A stretch of 64,000 bases of DNA from Pseudomonas anuradhapurensis. Lineage in GTDB: Bacteria > Pseudomonadota > Gammaproteobacteria > Pseudomonadales > Pseudomonadaceae. Positions 39,484-51,304 of the stretch are shown here, piece by piece. The stretch lies in assembly GCF_014269225.2 (NCBI RefSeq), contig NZ_CP077097.1:1995001-2059000 (forward strand), in the 5' to 3' direction. Positions within the stretch are counted from its first letter, which is position 1. Each line of letters begins with the position of its first letter. The notes under the pieces are model-generated. The model made no database searches, had not been told where the DNA came from, and saw nothing but the letters and a program-made list of their open reading frames with translations. The position numbers and the translations under genes were made by a program.

Positions 39484-40524
39484 CTAGCGCTTGACGCCTT
39501 CATGATTGTCCAGCGTATCCCGCGCAATCTCCCGCCCCAGGGCGATCAGCTCGGGCGCCTTGTAGAACTCGAAAAACCGGCACACCCGCTTGGGCACGTT
39601 GATCAGCACATCCGGTGGATAGCCGGCGATCTTGTACTGTGCCAACGACGTCTGCATCACCTCGAAGCTCTGGTTGATCAAGTCCAGCAGCGAAGCGGGC
39701 CCCACGTTGTCGATGATGAACGAGCCGGTCGCCGACTTCGGTGCACCCTCGCGCTCCGGTGCCGCTGCCGGTTGCTGGGCTTCCGGGTCGGCGGCATCGG
39801 CCAGCCACGGGTTTGGCGGTGCAAGCCCTTCGGCGACGATTTCCTGTTCGATGCGGATCAACTCTTCTGCCGGCTTGCGCCGGAACGGCAGGCGCGACCC
39901 CAGCGAGCTGAGCAACGCATCGAAACGCATCTTGAATGCGGCGGGGCGTTCGATCACCGGCAACTGGTACTGCTTCTGGTTGGTGGCGTTGAGGTTGACG
40001 GCAATGATCAGGTCGCAGTGGCTGGACACCACCGGAACGATCGGCAACGGGTTGAGGATGCCGCCGTCGACCAACATGCGGTTGCCTTGCATCACCGGCG
40101 TGAACAGGCTGGGGATGGCCGCCGAGGCGCGCATGGCCTGGTGCAGGCAGCCTTCCTGGAACCAGATCTCCTGCTGGTTGGTGAGGTCGGCTGCAACCGC
40201 CGTGTAAGGGATGCGCAATTGCTCGATGTTGATCTCGCCGACAATCTTGCGAATCTGCCCGAACACCTTGTCGCCGCGAATTGCGCCGAGGCGAAAGCTG
40301 ACGTCGACCAGGCGCAGCACATCCAGGTAGTCGAGGCTCTCGATCCAGTTGCGGTACTCTTCCAGCTTGCCGGCAGCGTAGATCCCCCCGATCACGGCGC
40401 CCATGGAGCAGCCGGCAATACAGGCAATGTCGTAGCCGCGGCGCTCGATTTCCTCGATCACACCGATGTGTGCATACCCCCGGGCTCCGCCCGATCCCAG
40501 TACCAGCGCCACGCGTTTGCTCAT
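39484..40524 (-). CDS. Patatin-like phospholipase family protein (RssA-like)
   Basis: This 346-residue protein opens with the oxyanion motif GSGGARGYAHIG (residues 10-21). The nucleophile elbow GCSMG follows (Ser near residue 40) and the catalytic aspartate lies in DGGILN (near 168), giving a complete Ser-Asp dyad. A low-complexity segment (EAQQPAAAPEREG, about 260-275) splits the C-terminal part. RssA-type bacterial patatins are cytosolic or membrane-associated lipid hydrolases; the substrate is unknown. Confidence 0.88.
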   Translation of the reverse strand: MSKRVALVLGSGGARGYAHIGVIEEIERRGYDIACIAGCSMGAVIGGIYAAGKLEEYRNWIESLDYLDVLRLVDVSFRLGAIRGDKVFGQIRKIVGEINIEQLRIPYTAVAADLTNQQEIWFQEGCLHQAMRASAAIPSLFTPVMQGNRMLVDGGILNPLPIVPVVSSHCDLIIAVNLNATNQKQYQLPVIERPAAFKMRFDALLSSLGSRLPFRRKPAEELIRIEQEIVAEGLAPPNPWLADAADPEAQQPAAAPEREGAPKSATGSFIIDNVGPASLLDLINQSFEVMQTSLAQYKIAGYPPDVLINVPKRVCRFFEFYKAPELIALGREIARDTLDNHEGVKR

Positions 40525-40705
40525 GAATGTTCCCCGGCCAGTGCAACCCTGGTTCTACAATGCACCCATCGCTGCCTGTGCATCAATGTAGACCGCGCTG
40601 AGCTACTGTAATAAAACTGGCAAGACAAAGCTGTCCGGGAGCGGCACTTTTGAGCAGCCGGAGCGTCGAACGGCCACTGTTTTTTTCCCATTGAGGTCAT
40701 TACTG

Positions 40706-40984
40706 ATGAAAGCCTGGATCTGCCTTCCACTGATTGCCTTGGCCCTTGCCGGATGTGCGGGCAAGACGGCCTACCGTGAGAGTTGTGCAACCCAGCTGGA
40801 TGCTGCCTGGAAAGAGCTGGACCTGGCCAAGGCAGAAGGCTTTGCTGGTGCCGTGAGCTATTCCAAGGCCTTGTCGCTGTTGACCGGGGCCAAGACCCAG
40901 CAGCAATTCGAAGGCTATGAAAGCTGTACCCGCAAAGCCGAGAAGGCGCGCTTCTACATCCGTGAGTCCCGCGCCGGGCGCTGA
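40706..40984 (+). CDS. Small hypothetical lipoprotein
   Basis: This 92-residue protein has a lipoprotein signal peptide (ICLPLIALALAGC, acylated C17). The mature domain of about 75 residues is helical, with two cysteines besides the lipid anchor (ESCATQ and ESCTRK), which could form a disulfide. The C-terminus is basic. It begins about 180 bp from the divergent patatin gene and is followed 17 bp later by the CHAD gene. I do not recognise a family. Confidence 0.8.
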   Translation: MKAWICLPLIALALAGCAGKTAYRESCATQLDAAWKELDLAKAEGFAGAVSYSKALSLLTGAKTQQQFEGYESCTRKAEKARFYIRESRAGR

Positions 40985-41001
40985 TCAGGGAGCGTCATTG
41001 A

Positions 41002-41781
41002 ATGTCTGCCATGCTCGATCATGTAGTTGCCCAGATACTGGCCTTGCAGGTGCGTCTGCTGGCCTGTCGCGAACGCCTGGCTGCCAACACCGACAGCGAG
41101 GCCTTGCACGACCTGCGCACCACGCTGCGGCGCCTGCGCAGCCTGCTGCGGCCACTGCGTGGTTTGCCGGGGGTGGAGCAGCTGGAGGACGCCGCCAGGG
41201 CGCTGGGTGCCCTGACGACACCGCTGCGTGACCGCGAGGTACTGGCGGCCGAACTGATCGGGCGTGGCTTTGCCGAGGAAGGGCAGCGCCGCATCGAGGG
41301 CCGTGAGCGGACTTTCGCCAGTGTCGCTGACAGCCCGCAGCTGGCGCGGGTGCTGGCGATTGTCGATGCGTTTCCACTGTTCTTGCGAGCGGCCGCTCGC
41401 GAAGGCTTGGTCAAGACCTTGGACAAGCGTATCGACAAACGCCTGGTCAAACAGTGGCGCAAGTTGCGCCAGGCCCTGCAGGACCCGGCACACGACCGCC
41501 ACTGCCTGCGCTTGCTGATCAAGCGGGCGCGCTACGGCGACGAGGCCTATCCCCAGCTCGACCATGCGGGCAAGAAACTGCAGCGCCTGTTGAAGCAGGC
41601 CCAGGGCGACCTGGGCGACTGGCACGATCGCCTGCAATGGCTGCTGCAGGCACGTGACCAAGCTGATCTGGCCCCGTGCAAGGCCGCCTGGGAACAGGAG
41701 TTGCACGAGGCCGAGCGCCAGGCGGATAGCACCCTGGAAGCCCTGCAACAGGCGCTGGCGCGGCGAAAGCCCGAAAAATGA
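41002..41781 (+). CDS. CHAD domain protein
   Basis: This 259-residue protein is nearly all one CHAD domain: helical, rich in Arg, Lys and His, with the opening HDLRTTLRRLRSLLRPL (about 34-50) and the later RLLIKRARYGDEAYP segment. CHAD domains bind inorganic polyphosphate through conserved basic residues and often target polyphosphate granules. There is no attached CYTH domain. It begins 17 bp after the small lipoprotein and may be co-transcribed. Confidence 0.85.
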   Translation: MSAMLDHVVAQILALQVRLLACRERLAANTDSEALHDLRTTLRRLRSLLRPLRGLPGVEQLEDAARALGALTTPLRDREVLAAELIGRGFAEEGQRRIEGRERTFASVADSPQLARVLAIVDAFPLFLRAAAREGLVKTLDKRIDKRLVKQWRKLRQALQDPAHDRHCLRLLIKRARYGDEAYPQLDHAGKKLQRLLKQAQGDLGDWHDRLQWLLQARDQADLAPCKAAWEQELHEAERQADSTLEALQQALARRKPEK

Positions 41782-41857
41782 CCGATTTGCGGGCTGAACG
41801 CCAAGGGGTTGCTGGCTAGGATGAGCACAACCTTTCCCGGCCTGCAGGAGCCAGCCA

Positions 41858-42655
41858 ATGAATTTCAAGCAATTGCTCGACGCCGTGCGGGCCAGCCCCG
41901 ATGTGCTCAGTATCCCGCCCAGTTGGGCGCAGGGCCGTGCTGTCTTTGGCGGGCTCATGGCAGCGTTGGTATACGAAACCATGCGCCAGAAGATCACCGA
42001 TGACCGCCCGGTGCGTTCATTGGCTATCAGCTTCGTCGCACCGGCGGCGGCGGATGTGCCCATTCGCTTCGAGGTCGAGGTGCTGCGCGAAGGCAAGGCG
42101 GTCAGCACCTTGCTGGGCCGTGCCGTTCAGGACGGCCAGGTGGTGACCTTGGTGCAGGGCAACTTCGGTGCAGGGCGGCCGTCTGTGGTGAATGTGCCGG
42201 CGTTGCCGGCCATGGACATGAAGGCGCTCGAGCAGGCGGCCCCCGAGTTGCTGCATATCAAGGGCGTCACCCCGGACTTCATGCAGCACGTGGCCTTGCG
42301 CTGGGCGATCGGTGGCCTTCCGTTCAGTGGCAACCCGTCGCGCCATATGGGTGGCTGGGTGCGTTTGCGTGGGGTGGCTGAAGAGCCGGTTAGCGAGGCG
42401 CACCTGCTGGCGTTGGTCGATGCGTGGCCGCCAAGCCTGATGCCGTTCCTCAAGCAGCCCGCGGCGGGCAGTACCCTGACCTGGACCATTGAATTCGTCC
42501 AGCCCACGCCGCAGTTGTCGACCCTCGACTGGTGCCGCTATTGCGTGGAAACCGAATATGCGCGTGATGGCTACGGGCATGCCGCCGCTGCCTTGTGGAC
42601 GGCACAGGGCGAGTTGCTGGCCTTGAGCCGGCAGACTGTGACGGTATTCGCCTAG
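41858..42655 (+). CDS. Acyl-CoA thioesterase family protein (TesB-like double hotdog)
   Basis: This 265-residue protein has two hotdog halves. The first has YPPSWAQGRAVFGGLMAAL-like features (SWAQGRAVFGGL near 25-36), with RSLAISFVAPAAADVPI as the central strand, and the second ends with AHAAAALWTAQGELLALSRQ-like sequence. These are features of bacterial thioesterases of the PaaI/TesB superfamily that cleave acyl-CoA. The exact substrate is unknown. The ATG lies 12 bases after GCAGGAG. Confidence 0.82.
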   Translation: MNFKQLLDAVRASPDVLSIPPSWAQGRAVFGGLMAALVYETMRQKITDDRPVRSLAISFVAPAAADVPIRFEVEVLREGKAVSTLLGRAVQDGQVVTLVQGNFGAGRPSVVNVPALPAMDMKALEQAAPELLHIKGVTPDFMQHVALRWAIGGLPFSGNPSRHMGGWVRLRGVAEEPVSEAHLLALVDAWPPSLMPFLKQPAAGSTLTWTIEFVQPTPQLSTLDWCRYCVETEYARDGYGHAAAALWTAQGELLALSRQTVTVFA

Positions 42656-42697
42656 GCTGCTACCGCCGGCTCATGCCCGCAGCCTGAGCGCAACCGA

Positions 42698-43066
42698 TCA
42701 CTGGCGGTGCTTGTGGCGTTGCCGCCAGGCCTTCCACCAGGCGCCGCTCAGCACGAAGCGCGGAAAGGTGATGAACTGCTCGGTGAGCAGGCGTTGCACG
42801 GCGTCCTTGCGGTTGGCGAACGGCTCCGGCTGTTCTGCCTCCAGGCGATGGCCCTGGCGCTGCAGGCCGAGGCCGGCGATCAAGGCGATGATACCAACGG
42901 CGATCTGTCCCAGGTCCAGGCTGAACAGCCCGGACAGGATCAGCAGCGCGCCAAGAATGAACAACGGCACGGCGATCAGGTGCAGCACCAGGTTGGTCGG
43001 GTGGCGGTGGTTATGGTGGTAGCCGCGCCATTGCCAGGCGGGCAGGTTGGGCAGACGTTTGCTCAT
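42698..43066 (-). CDS. DUF962/Mpo1-like small membrane protein
   Basis: This 122-residue protein begins with a soluble YHHNHRHPTNLVLHLIAVPL stretch. That spacing of histidines and asparagine is typical of DUF962/Mpo1-family proteins, where the His residues bind iron for alpha-oxidation of hydroxy fatty acids. Two helices (about 28-48 and 50-70) follow and then a basic tail ending WRQRHKHRQ. The ATG at 43066 has GAGG at a better distance than the one at 43072. Enzymatic function is an inference from family resemblance. Confidence 0.65.
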   Translation of the reverse strand: MSKRLPNLPAWQWRGYHHNHRHPTNLVLHLIAVPLFILGALLILSGLFSLDLGQIAVGIIALIAGLGLQRQGHRLEAEQPEPFANRKDAVQRLLTEQFITFPRFVLSGAWWKAWRQRHKHRQ

Positions 43067-43101
43067 GGGCATTTCCTCTGGCTATGCCCAAAGCTTAGTG
43101 C

Positions 43102-43119
43102 GGCCCCCTGACGGGGGCC
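43102..43119 (-). terminator. Short GC hairpin after the chemoreceptor gene
   Basis: GGCCCCC and GGGGGCC form a 7-bp stem around TGAC, 22 bases downstream of the stop of the 43141-44619 chemoreceptor gene (minus strand). No T-run follows, so termination is uncertain. Confidence 0.4.
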
Positions 43120-43140
43120 AATCGAGGGTGGCTATGGTGA

Positions 43141-44619
43141 CTATAGCTTGAGCTGGCCAATGGCCTTGTTCAGTTCGCCGGCCAGTGTCGCCAGTTCGCT
43201 GCTGGTGGTCGCCGAGCCGACTGTCTGCTGCACGGTTTGCTCGGTGACATCGCGGATGCTCACCACCGCGCGGTTCATTTCTTCTGCCACCTGGCTTTGC
43301 TGCTCGGCGGCCACGGCAATCTGGGTGTTGCTTTCACGCATCTGTGCCACGGCACCGGTGATTTCGGCCAGTGCTTCACCGGCCTCACGGGCCTGCTTGA
43401 CACAGTCATCGGCCTTGTACGAGCTTTCCTGCATGAACTCCACCGCATCGCGGGTGCCTGACTGCAGGGCCGAGACCATGGTGGTGATCTCGTCGGTCGA
43501 GGTTTGCACGCGCTTGGCCAGGTTGCGCACTTCATCGGCCACCACGGCAAAACCACGCCCGAGGTCGCCGGCGCGCGCCGCTTCGATAGCAGCGTTGAGT
43601 GCCAGCAGGTTGGTTTGCTCGGCGATGCTGTGGATCACATTGACCACACCGTTGATCTTCTGGCTGTCCTCGGCGAGCTGGCGGATCATCTCGGCTGTCT
43701 GCTGCACGCCGCTGGACAGCCCGGAAATCGAATCTTGCACCCGGCTGACCACCTCCTGGCCGCTGCCGGCAAGGGTGTCGGCTGTTTGTGACAGGTCGCG
43801 GGTGGCGCCGGCATGCTGGGCGATATGGTGCACCGTCGCCGACATTTCGTTGATGGCGGTAGCCGCCTGGTCGGTCTCGCTCTGCTGGCCGAGCATGCCG
43901 TGGCGCACATCGCTCATGCTCGCTGCCAGGCGCGCGGCGCCGGAGTCCAGCTGGGCGGCGGTATGGGCGACGGTGCTGACCACCCGGTGGTAGGTTGCCT
44001 GCATGGCATTGAACGCCCCGGCCATCTGGCCGACCTCGTCGCCACAGGCCAAGGGTACGCGGGCCGCCAGGTCGCCGGTTTTCTCCACGTGCAGCATGAC
44101 GTCCTTGAGGGTGTTGAGCTGGCTGAGCAGGAAGCGAATCAGCAGTTGCGAAGCGCCCAGCATGGCCAGCATCAGGATCAGCACGCACACCGCGTAATTG
44201 CTGAAGCGGTCGAAGAATACCTGGCGCAGGCTTGGCGACTGGGCCAGAACCGCCACTTGTTGATCGCCACGACGCAACACCTGCGCGCCGCGCAACGGGT
44301 TGTCGCCAAGAAGCCAGGCGCTTGGCAGTTCGACCCAGCCCTGGGCGTTGCGCAGGCCATCGAGGGGCTCGCCGGCGAAGCTGGGCGTTTGCCCCGCCGA
44401 CCAGCTGATGACGTTGGCCGGGCGCGGCAACGGCTGCCCCGCTGGCCAGCTGGCCAGCAGTTGCGCCTGGGCAGCGGCCTGGGCCTGCGCTGCTTCGGCG
44501 CGGGCACGCTGCTCGAGGTGCACGGCATAGAGCACCAGCAGCAGGGTCGTGACAAAGGCCACCGCATTGACGGCCCAGAACTTGTATTTCAAGGAAACAT
44601 TGCTAAGCCAGGCACCCAT
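43141..44619 (-). CDS. Methyl-accepting chemotaxis protein
   Basis: This 492-residue receptor has helix 1 (about 12-32), a short periplasmic domain of about 110 residues (about 33-140), helix 2 (about 145-168), HAMP (about 170-220) and a signalling domain with tip [20 protein letters not shown]. The periplasmic part is too short for a double Cache and looks like a small helical sensor; no amino-acid motif is visible. Ligand unknown. Confidence 0.88.
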   Translation of the reverse strand: MGAWLSNVSLKYKFWAVNAVAFVTTLLLVLYAVHLEQRARAEAAQAQAAAQAQLLASWPAGQPLPRPANVISWSAGQTPSFAGEPLDGLRNAQGWVELPSAWLLGDNPLRGAQVLRRGDQQVAVLAQSPSLRQVFFDRFSNYAVCVLILMLAMLGASQLLIRFLLSQLNTLKDVMLHVEKTGDLAARVPLACGDEVGQMAGAFNAMQATYHRVVSTVAHTAAQLDSGAARLAASMSDVRHGMLGQQSETDQAATAINEMSATVHHIAQHAGATRDLSQTADTLAGSGQEVVSRVQDSISGLSSGVQQTAEMIRQLAEDSQKINGVVNVIHSIAEQTNLLALNAAIEAARAGDLGRGFAVVADEVRNLAKRVQTSTDEITTMVSALQSGTRDAVEFMQESSYKADDCVKQAREAGEALAEITGAVAQMRESNTQIAVAAEQQSQVAEEMNRAVVSIRDVTEQTVQQTVGSATTSSELATLAGELNKAIGQLKL

Positions 44620-44735
44620 GGGCAGGTCTTCTCTGAGTTGAGCGGAAACAATATTGGCAAGGTGCCATCATTGTGCCCGCATCCGTCAGGCCCATTGTTG
44701 ATGTGTATCAAAAAACTTCAGGCGCCCGGGTTGCG

Positions 44736-47099
<2,364 letters not shown>

Positions 47100-47210
47100 C
47101 AAATCGATTTTGTCGATTGTTATGTTGGGTTTTTTGCGGTTTTCATATCTGTAGAACTGATTATGATGGCGCCCATCCCAACACAACTTTCCTTTCAAGG
47201 ACGCTTCGAC

Positions 47211-47648
47211 ATGAACAACACCACCCTCAACGCTCTGTTCTCCACCCGTGCCGGTGCTGGCCTCAGCATCATCCGCATCCTGGTCGGCATCATCTTCATG
47301 GCGCATGGTGCGCAGAAACTGTTTGGCCTGTTCGGTGGCTATGGCCTGGAGGGCACCGGCCAGTGGATGGAAAGCATTGGCCTGGCCCCGGGTTACCTGA
47401 TGGCCCTGCTCTCCGGTAGTGCCGAGTTCTTCGGCGGCCTGGCCCTGGTGATTGGCCTGCTGGCCCGCCCGGCAGCGCTGGCGCTGAGCGTGACCCTGGT
47501 GGTGGCGATCTTCTCGGTGCACATCGGTAATGGCCTGTTCATGTCCAACAACGGCTATGAGTTTGCCCTGGCATTGCTGGCCGGCACCGTCGCGGTGTTG
47601 ATCGAAGGCGCTGGCCGCTTCTCGCTGGACCGCCTGATCGCCCGGTAA
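47211..47648 (+). CDS. DoxX family membrane protein
   Basis: This 145-residue protein has four hydrophobic helices with the DoxX signature ILVGIIFMAHGAQKLFGLFG (about 23-42) and SGSAEFFGGLALVIGLLARP (about 67-86). DoxX proteins are linked to quinone-dependent redox or thiosulfate handling, but most are uncharacterised. The ATG at 47211 has AAGGA ten bases upstream; an alternative ATG at 47163 would add 16 polar residues and lacks a good RBS. Confidence 0.85.
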   Translation: MNNTTLNALFSTRAGAGLSIIRILVGIIFMAHGAQKLFGLFGGYGLEGTGQWMESIGLAPGYLMALLSGSAEFFGGLALVIGLLARPAALALSVTLVVAIFSVHIGNGLFMSNNGYEFALALLAGTVAVLIEGAGRFSLDRLIAR

Positions 47649-47661
47649 CCGCCGCAGCAGC

Positions 47662-47716
47662 GCAAGCCGCAAGCAACAACAGGCCGGGGATCGGCCTGCT
47701 GTTGCTTGCGGCTTGC
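47662..47716. repeat. Long hairpin with 25-base arms after the DoxX gene
   Basis: Arms at 47662-47686 and 47692-47716 are complementary at 24 of 25 positions. They contain CGCAAGC units that recur just downstream (CTTGCGGCT). It lies 14 bases after the DoxX stop and probably ends or protects that transcript. The remaining 160 bases to the next start hold nothing I can name. Confidence 0.7.
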
Positions 47717-47879
47717 AACTTGCGGCTCGTCGCTCTAGCATACCGCCTGCGCCGATTTAAACAGCTACTTGCGGGGCGCGGGACAGCCCCTCCGGGTCAT
47801 CCGAAATACCGCTAAAGCGCTGGTTCGGTGACGCCTCCCACCGCTGCCCAGCGGGATTCGCGAGGCGGAGAGAAGCTCC

Positions 47880-48188
47880 ATGAGTTGCCCACGTACCAGT
47901 GTCTGTTTGAGCCCTTTGCCAGCCAGCCAGGCGTCTCGCACACCGCGCATCCTGCTCGGCGGCCAGCATCAGCCCACCCTTTTACGTCACCTCGAAGGCC
48001 TGTCCCGGCGCAAGGGGCAAGCGCGCGCCTTCCTGATCCAGTTCGCCGACACCGGTTGCCACCTCGCGCAGTACGGCGATGACCGTTTCGACCTGGCCGT
48101 CATCCAGGCCCCGGTGCCGGACGAAGCCGCCGAAGTCATCGGCCATCTCACCCGCATCGCGCGCCAAGGCCTGATTACCCGCCGCTGA
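47880..48188 (+). CDS. Hypothetical protein upstream of greB
   Basis: This 102-residue basic soluble protein has no signal peptide. The C-terminal half (FLIQFADTGCHLAQYGDDRF and DEAAEVIGHLTRIARQG) looks like a small alpha/beta fold. The ATG has GGAGAG at good distance. Its stop lies 11 bp before the greB start, and its end carries the greB RBS, so the two are co-transcribed. I recall conserved Pseudomonas homologues but no function. Confidence 0.7.
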   Translation: MSCPRTSVCLSPLPASQASRTPRILLGGQHQPTLLRHLEGLSRRKGQARAFLIQFADTGCHLAQYGDDRFDLAVIQAPVPDEAAEVIGHLTRIARQGLITRR

Positions 48189-48199
48189 GGAGTGCGCTG

Positions 48200-48673
48200 T
48201 TGAGCACCAACATCATTACCACGGAAGGCCATGAGGCGCTGAAGAAAGAGCTGGACCACCTGTGGCGGGTATATCGCCCGGAGATTACCCAGAAGGTTGC
48301 CTGGGCTGCGTCGCTTGGCGACCGCAGCGAGAACGCCGACTACCAGTACAACAAGAAGCTGCTGCGCGAGATCGACCGTCGGGTGCGTTACCTGCGCAAG
48401 CGCCTTGAAGATGTGAAGGTGGTGGCTTACTCGCCGCAGCAGGAGGGCAAGGTGTTTTTCGGTGCCTGGGTGGAGATCGAGAACGACGATGGCGAGGCCA
48501 TGAAGTTTCGCATTGTCGGCTACGACGAAATCTACGGGCGCAACGACTACATCTCGATCGACTCACCCATGGCTCGTGCCTTGCTGAAGAAGCAGGAGGG
48601 CGACGAGGTGGTGGTGCAGACCCCTGCTGGTGAAGCCACCTGGTATGTCAACAGCATCAGCTACGGCCAGTGA
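48200..48673 (+). CDS. greB: Transcription elongation factor GreB
   Basis: This 157-residue protein has the N-terminal coiled-coil with acidic tip (SLGDRSENADYQYNKK, about 38-54) that enters the RNA polymerase secondary channel to stimulate cleavage of backtracked RNA, and a C-terminal FKBP-like domain (about 80-155). The start is TTG, with GAGGAG eight bases upstream, overlapping the preceding stop. GreB and not GreA is indicated by the ITTEGHEALKKELDHLWRVY start. Confidence 0.94.
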   Translation: MSTNIITTEGHEALKKELDHLWRVYRPEITQKVAWAASLGDRSENADYQYNKKLLREIDRRVRYLRKRLEDVKVVAYSPQQEGKVFFGAWVEIENDDGEAMKFRIVGYDEIYGRNDYISIDSPMARALLKKQEGDEVVVQTPAGEATWYVNSISYGQ

Positions 48674-48680
48674 TTTGTGT

Positions 48681-48792
48681 TGCCTGGGCTGGCCTCCTGA
48701 AGGGAAAACCCGCCCACGGGTGCAGCCTGGTCATTGAGCAATGTGCACCCGTTGCGGGAGCGGGTTTACCCGCAAAGGGGCCGCCCCAGGCA
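48681..48792. repeat. REP-like inverted repeat, family D
   Basis: The outer arms TGCCTGGGC and GCCCCAGGCA and inner arms around GGGTGCA/TGCACCC fold the whole gap. It contains the classic P. putida unit GGAGCGGGTTTACCCGC (48757-48773). It separates the convergent greB and ybbP-like genes. Confidence 0.65.
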
Positions 48793-48796
48793 ACCC

Positions 48797-51304
48797 TCAA
48801 CTTTCCCGCAGGACCGCCAGCGGGCTGGCATTCAACGCCCGCCGCGTCCCCAGTACCCCGGCACCGCCGACCAGTAGCGCGCCCGCCACTGGCAGCGCCA
48901 GCAGCCACGGATGCGGGCTCCAGTGCAGGTCGAACGCATAGCGGTACAGCACCAGCGTTATCAGTTCGCAGCCAATCGCCGCCAACAGCCCGCTGGCGGC
49001 ACCCAGCAAGCCGAACTCGATCCGCCGTGCCCTGACCAGCAATGGCCGTGCCGCGCCCAGTGCGCGCAGTAAGGCGCCCTGGCGGATGCGTTCGTCCAGG
49101 GTCGCCTGCAAGCCAGCGAACAACACCGCCAGCCCCGCCGTCAGGACGAACAGCAACACGTACTCCACTGCCAGGGTGACCTGGGCGAGGATGCTGCGCA
49201 GCTGATCGAGCAGGGCGTCGACCTGCAGGATGGTCACTGCCGGAAACGCCCGTGACAACGCTACTACGTCAAGATCATGACCCGGCGCCAGGTAGAAGCT
49301 GGTCAGGTAGGTGGTGGGCAGCCCTTGCAGCGTGCCGGGCTGGAAGATCATGTAGAAGTTCGGCTGGAAGCTGTCCCAATGCACGCTGCGCAGGCTGCTG
49401 ACCCTGGCCTGGTGCTGCTGGCCGCCGATGTCGAAGGTCAGCAGGTCGCCCAACTGCAGCTTCAGGCTGCTGGCCAGTTCCGCTTCCACCGATACACCGG
49501 GGACTTCCTCGGCAGCGGGTAGGGCCTGCCACCAGCTGCCTGCAGTCAGTTCATTACCTTCCGGCAGGTCGGCGGCCCAGGTCAGGCTGAGGTCACGTTG
49601 CACGGCGCGCTCGCCGGCCGAATCCTTGCTCACCACCTGCTGCACCGGCTGCGCATTGATCTGCACCAGGCGACCCGGCGTCACCGGGTACAGTGGCGCC
49701 GAGGTCGCGTTGACCTGATGCAGCTGGCGGGCGAAAGGTTCGCGGTCATCTGGCAGGATGTTCAGGGCAAAATGGTTGGGCGCATCCTTGGGCAATTGCG
49801 CTTGCCAGGTGTCGAGCAGTTCGGCGCGTAGCAGGGCGACCAGGGCCATGGCCAACAGGATCAGGCCGAAGGCCAGGGCCTGGCCGGCGGCGGCCATGGG
49901 GTGGCGCAACAGTTGGCCCAACCCCAGGCGCCAGGTCAGTGGTGCCCCGGCCAGTAATTGACGCAGGCTGCGCAGGCCGAGCAACAGCAGGCTGCCAAGC
50001 AGCAGCGCGGCGACCAGGCCACCACCGAGCAGAGCGAAGGTGAGCAGCAGGTCGAGGCTCAGGCGCCACATGATCAGGCCGAGGGCGAGCAGGGCGGTGC
50101 CATACACCAGCCAACTGCTGGTCGGTATTGGCAGCAGGTCGCGGCGCAGCACGCGCAGCGGCGGTACCTTGCCCAGTGCAGCGATGGGGGGCAGGGCGAA
50201 GCCTGCCAGGGCCACCAGCCCGGTAGCGATGCCGGCCAACGCCGGGACGATGCCGCCAGGGGGGACCACGCTTGGCAGCAAGCCATGCAGCAGACGGAAC
50301 AGGCCGAGTTGGGCCAGCCAGCCGAACAGGGCGCCGACCACGGCGGCGACCAGGCCGAGCATGGTCAGCTGCAGGCAATACAGGCCCAGTGCCTGGCGTT
50401 GCGAGAGGCCCAGGCAGCGTAGCAGGGCGCTGGCGTCCAGGCGGCGTGCTGCGTAGCGGCTGGCCGACAGGGCGACGGCCACGCCAGCCAGCAGCACCGC
50501 CACCAGGCTGGCCATGTTCAGGTAACGCTCGGCTTTGCCCAGGGCACCGCCGATCTGCTGGTTGCCATCGCGGGTATCGCGCAAGCGCTGGTTGGCGGCC
50601 AGGTCTTTTTCCACAGCCTGGCGGTAACGCCCCAGTGCGTCAGGTGCGCCGCGCCACAGGTCACGGTAGGTCACCCGGCTGCCCGGCTGAATCACCCCGG
50701 TGGCTTGCAGGTCGGCGAGGTTCATCATCACCCGCGGAGTCAGGCTGTAGAAGTTGTTGGCGCGGTCCGGCTCGTAGGTCAGCACACGGCTGATGCGCAG
50801 GGTTTTCATGCCGACATCGATGCTGGCGCCTACCGGCAGCCCCAACGCCGCCAGCAGGCGCGGTTCGACCCATGCCTCGCCCGGCGCCGGCCCGCCGCCA
50901 GGGGTTTCCGTCGCATAGGGTTGTGCGGCGCTGCGCACTTGCCCGCGCAACGGGTAGGCAGCGTCGGCGGCCTTGACGCTGGACAACTGAATGCCGTTGT
51001 CGCCACCCACCACGCTGGTGAACTCGACCACCTGGGCATGCTGCAAGCCAAGCGCCTGGCCGGCAGCGAGCTGTTGTTCGCGGGCCGGGGAACTGCCCTG
51101 CAGCACCAGGTCGGCGCCGAGGAATTCACTGGCGCGCAGTTGCATGGCGCCGTTGAGGCGTGCGCCGAAATAGCCGATGGCGGTGCTGGCCGCGACGGCC
51201 ACCAGCAGGGCGAAGAACAGCACGCGCACTTCACTGGCACGAATGTCGCGCAGCAACTGGCGCAGGGCCAGGCCGCACAGGCGGGACAGCGGCATGTGGG
51301 TCAT
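48797..51304 (-). CDS. ybbP: ABC transporter permease with two FtsX domains (YbbP-like)
   Basis: This 835-residue protein has an N-terminal helix and a large periplasmic domain (about 45-240), then FtsX-like helices in the middle (about 255-480), a second soluble domain and terminal FtsX helices (about 710-825). This is the YbbP layout, the MacB-like mechanotransmission type and not an importer. Its ATG overlaps the stop of the ATPase gene by one base (TGATG). E. coli keeps the same ybbA-ybbP pair next to tesA. Confidence 0.88.
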   Translation of the reverse strand: MTHMPLSRLCGLALRQLLRDIRASEVRVLFFALLVAVAASTAIGYFGARLNGAMQLRASEFLGADLVLQGSSPAREQQLAAGQALGLQHAQVVEFTSVVGGDNGIQLSSVKAADAAYPLRGQVRSAAQPYATETPGGGPAPGEAWVEPRLLAALGLPVGASIDVGMKTLRISRVLTYEPDRANNFYSLTPRVMMNLADLQATGVIQPGSRVTYRDLWRGAPDALGRYRQAVEKDLAANQRLRDTRDGNQQIGGALGKAERYLNMASLVAVLLAGVAVALSASRYAARRLDASALLRCLGLSQRQALGLYCLQLTMLGLVAAVVGALFGWLAQLGLFRLLHGLLPSVVPPGGIVPALAGIATGLVALAGFALPPIAALGKVPPLRVLRRDLLPIPTSSWLVYGTALLALGLIMWRLSLDLLLTFALLGGGLVAALLLGSLLLLGLRSLRQLLAGAPLTWRLGLGQLLRHPMAAAGQALAFGLILLAMALVALLRAELLDTWQAQLPKDAPNHFALNILPDDREPFARQLHQVNATSAPLYPVTPGRLVQINAQPVQQVVSKDSAGERAVQRDLSLTWAADLPEGNELTAGSWWQALPAAEEVPGVSVEAELASSLKLQLGDLLTFDIGGQQHQARVSSLRSVHWDSFQPNFYMIFQPGTLQGLPTTYLTSFYLAPGHDLDVVALSRAFPAVTILQVDALLDQLRSILAQVTLAVEYVLLFVLTAGLAVLFAGLQATLDERIRQGALLRALGAARPLLVRARRIEFGLLGAASGLLAAIGCELITLVLYRYAFDLHWSPHPWLLALPVAGALLVGGAGVLGTRRALNASPLAVLRES

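Noticed and set aside
47134..47167. TTGCGG and TATGAT before the DoxX gene as a promoter
   Set aside because: The spacer would be 22 bp, too long for sigma-70.
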